From contig NC_044289.2 in NCBI RefSeq assembly GCF_004027225.2, positions 372,001 to 436,000 on the forward strand: a DNA stretch of 64,000 bases, read 5' to 3'. The translations under genes and the position numbers were made by a program. Origin of the DNA: Strigops habroptila. Lineage: Eukaryota; Chordata; Aves; Psittaciformes; Psittacidae. Below, piece after piece: positions 12,924 to 28,000 of the stretch (position 1 is the first letter of the stretch; the number at the start of each line of letters is the position of its first letter). Under the pieces are notes generated by a model that saw only the letters and a list, made by a program, of their open reading frames with translations, was not told the DNA's origin and ran no database searches.

Positions 12924-13030
12924 TTAGAACACCCGAGGATAAGATGGGTTTTGCTTAATTATCCACTCAGCATGGGGATTGATGTGGTACAAGTCTAAGA
13001 GGTAAGTGTCCGGGTCCAGGCAATGTTCAC
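12924..13030 (-). CDS. ARHGAP40: ARHGAP40 exon 15 (residues 629-663, stop)
   Basis: Acceptor GATATTTCATAG|GTGAAC, phase 1 in, reading to TAA at 12924-12926. It encodes EHCLDPDTYLLDLYHINPHA and ends YPRVF. The ending EHCLDPDTYLLDLY...NP.AEW is typical of the ARHGAP18/28/40 C-terminus. The exon continues as 3' UTR to lower coordinates. Confidence 0.95.
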
Positions 13031-16000
13031 CTATGAAATATCAGAAAAAAAGCATTTCTTATATCCTTAGCCCTATAGTTGCTAGGTTTTGGTGCTTGTT
13101 TTTTCGTTTGAGTATTTGTTCACATTAATTTCAATATCACAACCATTCACAAGTTTTTCCACAGATCTGGAAAATTTCTAGTTATTTATGTTTAAATGAA
13201 TGTACATTTCTTAAAACTCTACTAAGCCCAAGCTTTGACCTTTGTGGAAAGGTTCTCTAACATTAATACTCCATAACTTTAGCACCTGAAAACCATCATG
13301 AAATATGCTAGTGATCAAATCCAGAGACTGAATTGTTTCCAATGACTGAGCTTTTCCTCTATAGATGCTATTAAGAGAAATACAAAGAGGCAGCCAAAAC
13401 ACTACAGTAACCAACAGCCTCCAGAAGCAGCTGTAACAGAGCATAAGAATTCCTTCTCATTTCCAGACACCCCTAATCTGCTGCTGCAATCATATTCTTT
13501 AAGTATCCTCTCCACTTGATGACATTACCCTACTGACAAGTGGAAACTGGTGACTAATGAACATCATCAACTTGTTTAACTACATGGTTTGAGAAACCTC
13601 CACCCAAGTTAGCACAGGCTCTTTTGTGAGGATGTGGATGAAGGCAGACAGGATTCACATCTGGTACAGATGCCATGTGCCAGCCTACCACACTTAATTA
13701 AAGCCCAGATAAGAGGCACAGAATTAAAAGCCTAGTGGCATAGGATGAAGTTTCCCCTTACTTAGAGGAATGTAGTTTACTGGTTTAAGTTCTACACTTA
13801 ATTCCAAACATGAACCTTTATCGTTGTGGGGAGAGGGGCTTTAACACAGTACATTTAACAGAATGGATTGTTTTTAAGATTATCAAAGTTTTGTAAGTCT
13901 CTGTCCTCAAGACTTTTGGACTCTGAGTTTCCAGTTTTCTTGACAGGCGGCTTCTGAATAAGATCCATTATTGTTATGTAGAATCCCAGGCTGGTTTGGG
14001 ATGGAAGAGAGCTTAAAGCTCACCCAGTTCCAACCCCCTGCCATGGGCAGGGACACTTTCCACTAAAGGAGGTTGCTCCAAGCCCCTGTGTCCAACCTGG
14101 CCTTGAACACTGCCAGGGATGGGGCAGCCACAGCTTCTCTGGGCACCCTGTGCCAGCGCCTCAGCACCCTCACAGGGAAGATTTATTTTTTCCCTTTGGA
14201 AGTGCAGAATTCCACTTTTCCACATACTTGCACTATAAAGGCTTTGCAGTGAGGGCTGGAAGACATATGAACTATCAAATCAAGAGCTTTGCCAGGTGCT
14301 GTTTGCTGTGGGTGAGATTGACAATTGTGTTCTACCTTTTGGAGCCCTGCTCCAAATCTCAACATTTTTGTAACTCCTTCCTAAGACAAGTTAAGCATAA
14401 ATACTGAGTATCAGAGTCCTTATTTTCAGTTACCACTCAAACTTACCAATATTGCCCCCCACTTCATACAGCAGCAAGTTTGTGCACTCCATTGAGTTGT
14501 TACTGCAGAGAGAAAAACACACTGAAGTTAAAGCTCTGCAAAAATCAGATTAGGTACTTTAGCAATGTTTCTTCCAAATTAATTGCTTATGGTTCAGAAG
14601 CCAACAATGGTCAAGGAAGCTACAGGCCATGGTACAGAGACCTTGCTATTTGTCCTAACAGTGCAGCTCTTGACAGACACCCAAAATTGGGAAAAAAGAA
14701 ACCAAAGCAGATATTCCTCACTAGTAGCAAGAAGCGCACTATATGCAAACACTGACTATTCAATAGGTAGACAACCAGCATAAATACCAAAGTTCACTGG
14801 CAACATTCCTCTAGAGCTGATGGCCTGTTCAAGAGAAGCTCATCTGCAGGAAGACTTTAGCAGCTGTAGTAGCTTATTAGTGACCCATATTCAGCCAACT
14901 TCCCATCCACATTCTCTGTCTAGACATCTGCCCAGGGACACAGTCAAGAGATGCAAAAACTAACACTTTACCTACTAAATACAGTCTGCAGGCATGGTGA
15001 CAAGAGGGGGCAGGAATTCAGCTCATTTTTTTGGTTATTTCAGCGATTCACCACTGAAGCAGAGTTTATTTTAGGAAATCCCTATATTAACATGTTGGAA
15101 ATACTATTCCAGGCAAATAATTTGCACAGGTCATGTTCTCCTCCAAGAGAGCTAGAGTTTCTTGTGCAGGGTCAGTGTTATTCCCCTTTCCCTCCCTCAG
15201 CAAGGATGCTAAAGCTCACCTGCCATCCAGCAGCCCAGAGGGAACTCCTGAGCTCCTGACAGCCAGAGCACAGTGATGGAATCACTCAATTGAACTAATA
15301 TTTGCTTGCCCCATCCAACACACTATTCCCAAAGCTTACAGTAGAGGAGCAGAGAACAGTCTCCTAATTACTCATTGAGCCACCGCATAAGGTTCCTTCA
15401 AGGCCAGGTCAGATGGGGCTTGGAGCAACCTGCTCTAGTGGAAGGTGTCCCTGCCCATGGCAGGGGCTTGGAACTGGATGAGCTTTCAGGTCCCTTTTGA
15501 CACTAACCATTCTAGGATTCTTTGATCAGCTCTGCCAGAAGACCGAAAACAGCAACTAGACCTCCTAGTGCTTCCTTTTCTTATTTTTTAATTTTTAAAA
15601 GCAAAGAAAAAGCTATTTACCACTTGAGGAGGTTGACAGTGTTAACAACGTTCCAGCCACGCTGGCACATGTTCTTTTGAAACTGCCTCAAGACATCAGC
15701 AACTCTCGTTGCATTGTTCAAATGCACTTCTAGTGGATCCTTCAGGAGAAGCGACGCATGGACTTTCACAATCTTGCAAGGCTAAACAAGGCAGGCAAAA
15801 AAGAAGAAAGTGCTTAAGGAAAGACTTTGTTATCAGCTAAAACATTAAGTTTCAAATTAGATTGGAGAACGTCAAGAATTAAACCTATCCCGCCAGCAGT
15901 TCAGAGAATTTAGGATTCTTTCTTATCCCAGACATTCTATAGGCTGGAAGCTTATAGAAGCATCAAGGTGAGCCTTATAAAGAATTCATCAGTACTTTGG

Positions 16001-19000
16001 TGCTGTGGTTGGGGAGAAAAGCAGCGCTCTCATTCAGCGTGCGCTGGTGCTCCCTGCTGTTCAAATACAGCACCGGCACCAGAAGCATCACAAGCTTTGA
16101 TGAAAATAGGACTTGTCGGAATAAATTCTGACAAACTGTCAAGCTCTATTTTCTCAAGACTGTTTTCATCTATTCCTTCATGAAGAAACTCCTCAGACCT
16201 TTTGTAGAGAACACCAGGATCCCCCCTGATCCAGCTCTGGGACAACAACACAAGAGGGATGTGGAGCTGCTGGAGCAAGTCCAGAGGAGGCCCCGGAGCT
16301 GCTGCGAGGGCTGGAGCAGCTCTGCTCTGGAGCCAGGCTGAGAGAGCTGGGCTGGGGCAGCCTGGAGAAGAGAAGGCTCCTGGAGGGGAGACCTTAGAGC
16401 AGCTCCAGTGCCCAAAGGGGCTCCAGGAAACCTGGAGAGGGGCTTTGGTCAAGGGCCTGTAGGGACAGGCCAAGGGGAATGGCTTTAACCTGCCAGAGGG
16501 GAGATTGAGATGAGCTCTGAGGCAGAAGCTCTTCCCTGTGAGGGTGCTGAGGCGCTGGCACAGGGTGCCCAGAGAAGCTGTGGCTGCCCCATCCCTGGCA
16601 GTGTTCAAGGCCAGGTTGGACACAGGGGCTTGGAGCAACCTGCTCTAGTGGAAGGTGTCCCTGCCCGTGGCAGGGGGTTGGAACTGGGTGAGCTTTAAGG
16701 TCCCTTCTAACCCAAACCATTCTATGATTCTATGAAACATTAAACTGTTCTAATGGGGTCTGATCTGCAGCAAGTTAATTTTGCAATCCCAAATCCTCTG
16801 CAAAACCAGTGTATAACACTGAAACTGAGACCGGTGCTACTTAGTCCCAAGTATTGGTCATCTGTTTGACTGCCTGAACAGTACTTGCACTCTCTGAAAT
16901 GACAGCTCCTTCCACAGTGAGATGCTTCCTTGACAAGGCAAATTTTAGGCAGATGTCATCTCAGTATCCCAACTCACACAGAAAGGTGGGGGATGTACTC
17001 GCTTGTGTGCTGGCTCTCCATGTATCATAGAATGGTTTGGGTTGGAGGGGACCTTTGAGATCATCTAGTTCATATTTAAGCATATTTAAGCTTTTTAATT
17101 CCACCTGCAGACTCCATCTAGCTTGTGTCCTTAGAGCATCCCAGTTGCACCACCACTGCTATGCAATACTTAAAATCCAGCACTGCATGAAGTAACCTAC
17201 TTCCTACAGACCTACTTTTCTTAAGCAACAGTGTCAACCAAAGGAAAAGGCAGAATGACACCAAGGATCTTGTCTCAAATTTGATATTCAGATAGATCTG
17301 GTTGTAGCATCTGTTTAAAAATCTCAGTCTCCACCAAGACAAGGAGGAGCAGAACCATTTCATTTATCTCTCCTTTTAAGTGGAAAGAACCTTGTCCCCA
17401 AACTCTCCCACATAGATCAGCAGAATTATGGAGTAAAAAGAAAATTAGATGCAAAACATGCTTTTATACTGCTGTACTAGCCTAATTTTTTTCTTTAGGT
17501 TCACGAAATTAAGTCTGCATTTATTATGGCAGACATATCTCTCTAAACCCATGGGACACCTAAAGCCAGATGAATTCTGCTCTGCACATGAAGTAAAGAC
17601 CAGCGTTTCTGCTTCTGGTCTCTTCCCCCCTCACCTGCAACCATGCAGCACCTTCATGAAGTTTTTTGTGGCATGAAATTTACTTAGTGCTCTTGCTGTT
17701 AGAATCAGGTTTTGCCACAACCTAGCCAAGAGGGAAGCTCTTTCTCACTGTTCTGCAGATTTTTCTCCCTCTTGCTCTTTAAAGAGCATCGCTCCTTACA
17801 GTTTTCCAAGTTCTCATGAAAGCATTGACACTCTTGTGAAAGGGCTCAGTTTTTCCAAGCCCTAGCTCACCTCTGCCTGGTTCTTTTTCACCTTGTCTTT
17901 ATCAGCATGAATCTTCCGCAACAAATGTTTAATTCGCTTGTCACAGAACTGGTACCTTTTGCTATTGCTCTCGTTCAGCTTTCTCACTTGAGCTACCAGA
18001 AAAGAGGAGACCTGGGCAATGGAGAAGGGAATAAATAGGAATTAAATCAAGCAGAGATGAGGATGCCATTTAAGAACCTAAACTTTATGAAGCTCCTTAA
18101 GTAGACATGATATCTATATACTTTGAAAACAGTTAGTCTTGGAATTCAGCCAGAGACTTGGCCTATAGATACTTAACTCTGAAATTTCCAAGACTATCCC
18201 TTCCTCTATTCCAATTCTAACCAGACTGAGACACTGCTACATCATACCACAAAACACCAGGGCAACTTACTGTCCAAAGCAAATCCTGGTAATGGATCAT
18301 CATCCGCACAACATCAGCAGCCCCCTCAGCCAGCTGCTTCTCCTTCCCTTCAGGGATCTTGTCTGGCAGTCCCTTGTGCATGAAGAGGTTTGGGGCCATG
18401 ACTGTGGAAACGTTCCAGAGGTTCATTTTGTTGTTGTTCTCCCTGGCAACCACTTTGCTGAGGAACTCAAGTAGAGCCTAAAGAGAGGGGAAGAGACTTA
18501 CGACATCCATTACTAATAATGCTCAAGAACTACTGTGGCAATTACTGGAGAGATCACTTAACTAGCGTTTTTTCTTGATACCTATGAGCAAATCCTATTT
18601 CTCCAGCCAAGAAGTTCAGTGAATAGTTCCTAACACTAGAATAGCAACAAATAACCACACCAAGCAGAGAGATAGTTTGTCCAGCATTCACAAATCAGGA
18701 GACACAGCCTGTGTGGGACGCACATGAGCTCTTTCTTACTCCTTGGCAGGTGGCAATTTACGACAAGTCCAGTCATAAAAGATACGGAATTCAAAGCTGC
18801 CCCTCCTCCTTCCCCCAAGTATCCTCTCAAAGCTATTCCCAGATATGGAAAAATAAACTCTTTTAGATCATCTCTTCTGCCTCATGTCTCCACCAAAGCC
18901 ACGATGAGTGATAGATCATCTTTGACTGGATTCTGAATTCCAGAGTCTGCAGGGTGGTAACTCAGCCTTGCCTTTACCACCTGGAAGCTGAACTACTCAG

Positions 19001-22000
19001 GAGAAAAAAACCTCAAAGAAAGCAGCAGCACCCACCACATTTCTTCTAAAGCACAGAAGGGCAGAGGCTGTGCACTGCCAGCACAGCCAACCCCATCAGC
19101 ATCTATTCTTTCAATTGAGAGGCCTCCTGATCAGAACAGGGAAGTTAAAAGCTTAACAGCTTTTTTGGGTTTTTTTGGTTTTTTTGTTTTTTAAATTGAA
19201 ACTATCTTTCACAGATGATAATACCACAAACCATGATCAAAAGACTGAATTTCTTTCCCTGTACCTTAGCATGCCCACAGACAATGTAAGACCTGTGCAT
19301 CTTTCACTTCATACTGAAATGCTTTAACACACTGAAGGGGAAAAGCATGTTTCTGAACACGATGCTGGATGCTGCAAGACCACATGGAATCCTACTGCTT
19401 TTCAGTTTGTACCTACAAGGCAGACTATGCTTACAGCTTACGTTCTCTGCACAGCCTGTTTGCCTGCTCTCCCCCATCATAGCTGTCCATTCTCAAGCCA
19501 GCGAAATAAAACCAAGGAGCATGATGTTTGTTATTTACAAAAACTGACAGTTTCCTCGAATAAAAACCTGGAACAAGACCACATTTTTCCAGTTAAATCC
19601 ATAACAGGTAGTTACCTTTAGAGTGTTTCTGTTGGGCTCTGGCAGAATCAGGATCAGAAGGTTCAGAGCTTGCAATCTTTGCTTCAGATCTGGAATATCT
19701 AATGAGGGAGAGCAACAACTGGACAGAGAATTCAAGCTTCTGACATTTATTTTTTCTTTTGAACAAGGGAATCCCCCAAGGAATATGGCAATTACTTGTA
19801 ATGTTTGCCACTAGGCTTTGAGGCCTTGTTTTACACAAGCAAATCAAACTCAACCTGCCCTTTACGAAGTGAACTACTTGTGTTTTAGAAGACTGGCTGA
19901 TTTGCTTTGGAGTACACAGTCTACCAGCAAGTCTGATGCCCGTGAAGGGCACCAAAAGACCCCGTAATCCCCCATTTCTTGAACAACAGAAATTGTGCAC
20001 TTAAACAGTTAGCTGAACACATTCAAACCATCTATTGAGGCACAAACCTCAAAATAAGGTACTTGCAGAACACTGCATTACTTGCAGACAATCCAAGACC
20101 CTGCACCCTGGCCAGTTGCCCCAACTCAGCCTGAATATCATTATATATTAATTTGTCCTAATTTCTAGTAGCAACCTTTCAGCCTCAAATGAAACAACGT
20201 AATTTAAGACCCCAGGACGGTGTTCCTATACAAAGATGTATGAAACCAGCCACCAGTGACTATGAATCTCAGGCTGATACACAGTAGTACATACAGCACC
20301 AAGCACGCTAAGTTTGGCTATGGTTCATATCAAAGCATCACAGACTGGTTTGGGCTGGAAGGGACCTTAAAGCTCATTCAGTTCCAACCCCCTGCCATGG
20401 GCAGGGACACCTTTCACTAGAGCAGCTTGCTCCAAGCCCCTGTGTCCAACCTGGCCTTGAACACTGCCAGGGATGGGGCAGCCACAGCTTCTCTGGGCAC
20501 CCTGTGCCAGCGCCTCAGCACCCTCACAGGGAAGAGTTTCTGCTTAAGAGCTCATCTCAATCTCCCCTCTGGCAGGTTAAAGCCATTCCCCTTGGCCTGT
20601 CCCTACAGGCCCTTGTCCAAAGCCCCTCTCCAGGTTTCCTGGAGCCCCTTTAGGCACTGGAGCTGCTCTAAGGTCTCTCCTTAAGAAGCCTTCTCTTCTC
20701 CAAGCTGAACAAGCCTGTCTCCATAGGACATAACGTGCTCTGTATTCCTGTTGAATCCACAGGCTCCCAACACACCTGGCAGCAGAGCACAAGACCAGCA
20801 GAGCTCTGCAAAAACACGCAAACCAGCAAACTGATGCTTAACAGCCAAAGCAGGGACTCACTTTGTACAGCAGCAAAAGCAGGGAGGTACTCTGCTGTCA
20901 GCAGTGGGGCTGGCAGCTCCCTTATGAATCTTTTCAGTAGCCCAGACACATCATTCTGGTGGACTGCATCCCAGTGGAAAAGGCCAGTATAGAAGTCCCT
21001 TTCTAGCTTCTGTTCCAGACTCTATCCAGAAAAGATAGAATTTATTACATGCTTTAATAAGCAAATACAAGGGAAATTCTGTAGCTGAGCACTAGAAGGG
21101 CAACCCATCAAGTCAGAAGAGTGCAGAGATCCCCACAGCAGACACTCCCAGAATTCCCTCACAGCAGACACTCCCAGATTTTCCAGCAATGAAAGTTTCA
21201 GTTGTATTGGGAAGGGAGACGAGACAATTCAGGTTATTTAGACAACTGCTTCAGCAACATGCTCCCTGATCACCTCTGACACTTTCAGACACTACTGAAG
21301 AACTCATACCTTGATTCTGGTCTGGGATCCAGAAACTCTCAAAATGCCTTCTGTTTCAAGTCCTCTCTTTTCCAAGCAGGATAGCAGCTATTAAAGTGGA
21401 GGGGGAAAGAAAGCTCTTAGGCACAAATGATGAGAAGTCTGCCTTTCCTTATCGCAGCCTTCCTGACTGAGGATCACAATGAAACCAGAAGAGAACTTAC
21501 TGCCTGGAGTATCAGAGGAACCTTAGTGTTGGGGAGCAGTTTTTGGTCATTTTCTAATAGGGTGTTGAGTGGAACTCCAAAGAGTCTTTTATCTACAACA
21601 GAAACAAGAGGCTTTAAGTCTGTATCACCTCTAATACAGGTGTAAGGAATATATCCACCACTGCAGACTAAGATGACACATCTTGTAAGCACAGAGACTG
21701 GAGAAAAAGAGAGGAAGAGTTAAACAGGCCAAGTGCATTTGGTAGGACACATAAATGAAGTGCCAGGTCTTGATGTCATGATCCAGTGACTTCCAAGAGA
21801 AATTCTGATAAAGGAAAACACACTCGTCACAGGGTTTCTTATCAAAGACTCTCTCTGTTGTAACATTTGAAACACAAACCTATGACAAGATCAGTGTTAA
21901 AATGAAACCAAACACCAAAGGCACACACACACAAAAAAAATTAAGATGACATACAACTAACCTGTTGTTTTCAGCTTTGCTGCTTTGTTTCTCTTCAGCT

Positions 22001-25000
22001 CAAAGCCCAGGATATCACAGAGAGCTGTTAGTTCAATAAGAGCCAGTGTGGGGATCTTCTTCATGTCCTGAGCAGACAGATCTCCAATCCTGGTTACTCC
22101 AAGTCTGCCCTTGGGGATCTTAAATTTCTAAGGAAACACATACACATCCAAAAGGTTCACTGCACGTTATCACTACTAATCCTACCAGTTATCAAGTTTT
22201 GCTGCATTTTTATCATTCCTTACTATAACCAGCCACAGAATCATAGAATAGTTTGGGTTGGAAAGGACCTTAAGGTCATCGAGTTCCAACCCCTCTGCCA
22301 TGGGCAGGGACACCTAACACTAAACCATGTCACCCAAGACTCCATCCAACCTGCCCTTGAACACTGCCAGGGATGGGGCAGCCACAGCTTTCTCTGGGCA
22401 CCCTGTGCCAGCGCCTCACCACCCTCACAGTAAAGAATTTCTTTATATCCAACTTGAACTTCCCCTGTCTAAGTCTGAACCCATCACTTCTTGTCCTATC
22501 ACTCCAGTCCCTGATGAAGAGTCCCTCTCCAGCATCCTTGTAAGCCCCCTTCAGATATTGGAAGGCTGCTCTGAAGTCTCCACGCAGCTTCTCTTCTCCA
22601 GGCTGAACAGCCCCAATGTTCTCAGCCTGTCTTCATACAGGAGGTGCTGCAGCCCCTGACCATCCTCGTGGCCTCCTCTGGACTCGCTCCAACAGCTCCC
22701 TGTCCTTTTTATGTTGAGGACACCAGAACTGTACACCTATTCATTCTCCTGTTTTCAATACCAGACGAATGTCCAAAACTACTTTTATTTCTACTCAACC
22801 CACAGTTGAATAAATACTTTCTCTTTTCAGTATTGCTCTTTAATCACATTGGACATCCCAATTTATGTAAATTAAAGACAGCATGATACCCACCCTGATC
22901 CACCTGAACTTTGGAAGCAGCCCAGTACATTTGCGAAGAAAAAAACCCCATTAGAATTATGAGTAAGAAAGCCCAGTTATTCTCCTCTTTTCAGTGGGAA
23001 TGACCTAGAACCACATCAAAATAGCTAGTTTCATGCATAAGCCTTACTTCTTTTGACCCTCCACTACACGATGGTTGTCCTTGCCCAACAGTGCATCGAT
23101 AACTGCACTACCTGTCCAAAAATACCTAATATAGACCCACTGCAGCACTAGTCATAGAGGATGTTTCCAAGAGCTGATCATACACCTGAATCACGTCTTG
23201 TACCCCTCTCAACCAGAAGAGACTAATAAGTTCTAACATAAGAAATTCCTTCAGTGCTTACAGTTAGGGCGTTGCCATCCTTTAACTTCCTAGGTTCAGA
23301 AAGGAATGATCCCTTGAGCAGGACAGCTGCTTGCTCCGAGTAGGCAACATCCATGTTGAACATCTCCTCTTTTCCAGGGTTTCGAACTGTGCAGGAGTAA
23401 TCCTGGGTTTCTGCTACAGAGGAGAAATTATCGTGAATTTCAGAAAGCCAGAAGGGTGAAGCTTAGAAAACAAGTGTGCTAAAAAAAGCTTGAGAGACAT
23501 TTGGGTGCCACTGCTTTTAAAAAAATCCTACACACTAACATTTGAAAACAGTGTTCTCATCGCACAGTCCTGAGATTGCTCAGTAGGGGAAGGTTAACTT
23601 AAAGCCATAACATTACGGCTATAATCACCCTACAATCACCAGATCACTGGTAAGACATGAGCATAGCCTTAAATTAAAGGACATCCTATGGCTAATGTCT
23701 CTTCACACAATTGTCTGTGGTGTCTGGAGGATTTCACCACACGATCTTTGCTAGACTGACATTATTTGCATCTTGAATGGCTTTCTTGAAGAGTTATAGT
23801 TATCAGTTTGAGCAGCAATTCCTAACAACACTAGAGCCTGGAGAAGTCTGTGAAATCCACAACTGCGGATAACCATGTACGCAAAAATAAATTAACATTT
23901 TTTTTTAAAAATCACCAAAAAAAAGCCACCAAAAAACCCCAGAAACCCCCAAAACCACAAACAGGGCCAATGTTTCAGAGCCCAGATTAGTGTAATGTCC
24001 CTTCCAGTTCCAGCCCCACTTCAGATCCTGGTCCTGTTCACTCCTATTCCACATTTAAAAGCTTCCTTCTTACTTCTGTGTATATTTGAAGTCTGTCGAC
24101 TGTGCCACAGCTGATCTGGGCTGGACTCCTTTTTCTCTGCTGCTGTCACCTGAAAAATAAACCAGAACATGTTTACCTACAAAAAAAAGAACTTATTATA
24201 AGACCACCTGGTTTTGGCAGAAAATCTGACATTGTCTGTTGGTCTAAGAAAATGCTGCTCAAAGGTCAGGGGTACAAGACCGTTCTGAAATTAAAATCAT
24301 AATTAGAGGATTTGGCAGGCAAGTGGCAAACAAATGACTATCTCATAGACAGTATTTGTTGTAAATTTGCACATCATTAAACTCGTTCTTCCTTTCACAC
24401 AATCATTAGCCAATTTCCTGCTACTAGTTCACTCACTGAGGGGCTAACAAACAGTGAACCAACCAAGCTACACAGGATCCACCCACTGCCTGCAATCACA
24501 AGATCTTTCACCAGGAAGAACACAAAGTAGACATCAGCACCTAAAAGCTTCCCTTCACTGGTTTCGTACTAACCTACCTCTTCACATCTAGAGAGAGAAA
24601 CGAATCTTTAAAAGTGTAAGGAAGCATGTGGTGGGCAATTCTGTTAATAAAAACCTTACTGGAACTAGTTAGAATATAGGAAAGCTTATTTTATTACCAA
24701 AAGTTAGCAATTTTCCCAGAACCTGCGTATGACATGGAATTGTGGGCTGAGGACTGAGAAGAGAACACTCCTGAAGGGGAGACCTTAGAGCAGCTCCAGT
24801 GCCTAAAGGGGCTCCAGGAAACCTGGAGAGGGGCTTTGGACAAGGGCCTGTAGGGACAGGACAAGCGGAATGGCTTTAACCTGTCAGAGGGGAGATTGAG
24901 ATGAGCTCTTAGGCAGAAGCTCTTCCCTGTGAGGGTGCTGAGGCGCTGGCACAGGGTGCCCAGAGAAGCTGTGGCTGCCCCATCCCTGGCAGTGTTCAAG

Positions 25001-28000
25001 GCCAGGTTGGACACAGGGGCTTGGAGCAAGCTGCTCTAGTGGAAGGTGTCCCTGCCCGTGGCAGGGGGTTGGAACTGGGTGAGCTTTAAGGAACCTTCCA
25101 ACACAAACCAGTCTGGGATTCTGTGATGACAAAGTTAAAAGGAACCTGTGCAAAGTCCGTGCAAATAGGCAAAACAGTTAATCTGCACAGATGTATATTT
25201 TTAGGGTGGGTGCACAACTGAGGGGCTTGCCACAAAAGCAGAACCAATTCGTTTAGTGTCTGCAGCTAAAATACAGATCATGCAATGATAATGCCAGAGC
25301 ACCTTCACATCCAGCTGCTGTATAAGCAGACCACAGTGAAGAGTAATACAGGGGAAATATGTGGAAAGGTTCTGATGGAAATACCAACAGCTTTGATGCC
25401 CGAGCAGCTCATGACAGAGGTGGATAGAAGGCAAACTGCAAATCCGCTTAAAACACTGATTGAAATAAAAACCCAAATGACTGACATATCACTGTCTAGT
25501 TCTTACAGCAATAGCGATTTATCATGTTTTGCGACATGCTTCAAACAAGTGTATATCAACACGAGGCATGTTTTGTCATATGGTTCCTGAACATGTCCTT
25601 CAGAGCTCCAAAAATTGTGCTTGGAACTGGGATGACAGAGCAAACCAGTACGGAAAATTAACCAAAAAGCCTGCTTCCCTCTGGGATTGCTCCAGGAGTT
25701 ACTCAGTGGTAAAGGACTTCTGCTCAAAGCTTACATCAGTGTCATACCCTAACATCCCAAAAATTTACTGTTTGAAATAAAAATCACTCATTTGCCTAAG
25801 CTGAGCCTCTGTCACTTCCCATGAAACAAAGAGGGCAAACACCACCCCTTGGTGGTATAAAAGACAAGGAATATTGAGGTTAAGACGCTGGCCACTCAGT
25901 GAAGAAGAAACAGTCATATAGACTCATTTAAAATACATTTTCTTACTATCTCTAATTAAAAAGGGGTGAACCCCATCTTTTTTTGTTTCAGCAACATCCA
26001 CTAAAAACTGCAGATCTTGGAGGCAACTGCAAAGCTTTAAAAAAATCACCAAACCTTTAAAAAAGTTGAGCCAAAGAAAATATGAATAATTCCAGCAGAG
26101 TTATTGGAAAAAAGAGTCCAGTGATCTTGCCCAAGTAATGAGTGAGATAAAATGCTTCACTATCAATCAAACTAAAGCTATCTTAAAAGACAATTTTAGC
26201 ATCTTGGTATATGCTTTCATTACACCAAAATGTCATTTTAAAAGATCAAATTGGATTTCAGTTGCTTATCAAATGCAAATATTCATGACCTAGTGTGCGG
26301 ACACGTAAGATTAAGAGCTCAAAAATCTCCATTCCTATACAATAGAAAGTAAAATTTTTTAAGAGATATAACAAGCTTCAATTTAATGTGCAAGTTTTAA
26401 AACTTATTGAATTTCAATTGAGGCACTTAAGACAACCTTGCAGCATTATTGCTTCTAAAAATGTCACCTTTTTGTCACCCATTCAAGGAGGAATGCAAGT
26501 AATGCTCTGCAAAAGAGAACCAACCATGACTCTGCCTCAGTGCAATTCACAGTAAGGAAGTAATCTGCACCTCCGCACTGGGCAGTTACAAAGAACACAA
26601 CTACAGCAGTTTCCAGTGATGATGTAGACTGTTAGTGTCATTCCCTTAAGGCATTCAAGGGATTATTGGGGTATAATTAATCTCACTATAGTAAAAGAAG
26701 TTTCAAGGAGGCTCAGGCTGAGGAAAAGGAGTATTCAGTTCTGGCAGACAGCAAGGGTTCCATGCTACTCAAAAATGTAGACCTTGGTTAAGCTCAATAC
26801 CTTCTGACTAGACACCTAACTGAGCAGAAAAAGTCACAAGGAGCCCTGAATGGGTTATTCTCCAGCGGCTCCTAGAAGAAATAAAGGTAATGTACCTGTG
26901 GCTACAACCAAAAGAGGACCAGCAGAGCAGAAAAGCAGCTGAAAAGCTAACGGCTATGTAGTGGCTAGCAAACACAAGAAAAAGGCAGGGGCTAGTTTTT
27001 CTTCAGGATTACCAGCTGCCCAGGGTCATCTTGTCAGAATGGAACTCAGGAAGTTCTCTTTTTCTGGCTAATAATAATTTAACGTGTCACTGGAATAAAG
27101 AAAACACAAGAGGGCTCCAAACGATACCAGTGCTCCATGAGGCTGCAGGGCTGTAGGCACTACCTAAGGTCTTCAGGCAGTCTCTAGGTAGCTTATGGAG
27201 GTTTTGTAGCAACTTCTCAATGCTGCAACCTGGATGCAGAATTCCTACCATCTCAGCTTCATTTCAGCTCAAGAGATGAAGTCTATTTGGAAATGACAGT
27301 AGCCCTAGACCCAGAAAGCCAACTTAGCTACTGCGATGCAACAAAGTCTTTCAGAAGATTCCACTAAACCAGCATACCTCTGAGTTGACCACTCCAAAAA
27401 TGTCTCTGACATCACGCACAGCATGCTTGTTCCTCCTCCGAGACCGGGAATAGGTGTCCAACCGCCGCTGCACAGCAGCGGCCTGAGTCTTGGTCAGGGT
27501 GGAGAGCAGCACAATGTTGTCGTTCTCAGAGGCACAGTCCCCGAGGAGGTCGGACAGACCTGCGTCCTGGAGCCACTCAGCTTCAGCCTCTCCCTCTGCG
27601 ACGCAAGGGGTGAAAAGGTCGAGTGAGATGCAGAAGGATAACAGCAATTTGAATGCTTGCAACACTTCAGAGGCAGAAAACCAGAAGCCTGAGCCACCCC
27701 CTCTCTGGGGTGGCAACAGGACATCACTGGAAGGGACCCACATCTTTGTTAGGAAGCCACTGATGTTCTCAAAGCCTTTGCCCTGTTCCCAGGTTCCCAG
27801 CTGGGTATCGAGTGAAACTGGAGGAGACACAGCACTCTAGGCAGCTATAACTGCCCGCATACACCCTTCTCCTCACCCAGGGTGAGGAAAGAGAAGAAAA
27901 AGCACAGATATTGCTGGAAATGCAAGCTCCCTCAGAAGCTGGGCAGAAGAGGGGGCACAAGTGTGACTCTGTGTGGTATTTAGCACAGGAATTGAACTCG

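Noticed and set aside
25285-25590. 101-residue plus-strand ORF MIMPEHLHIQLLYKQ
   Set aside because: Intronic and antisense to ARHGAP40; no known domain and no supporting signals.
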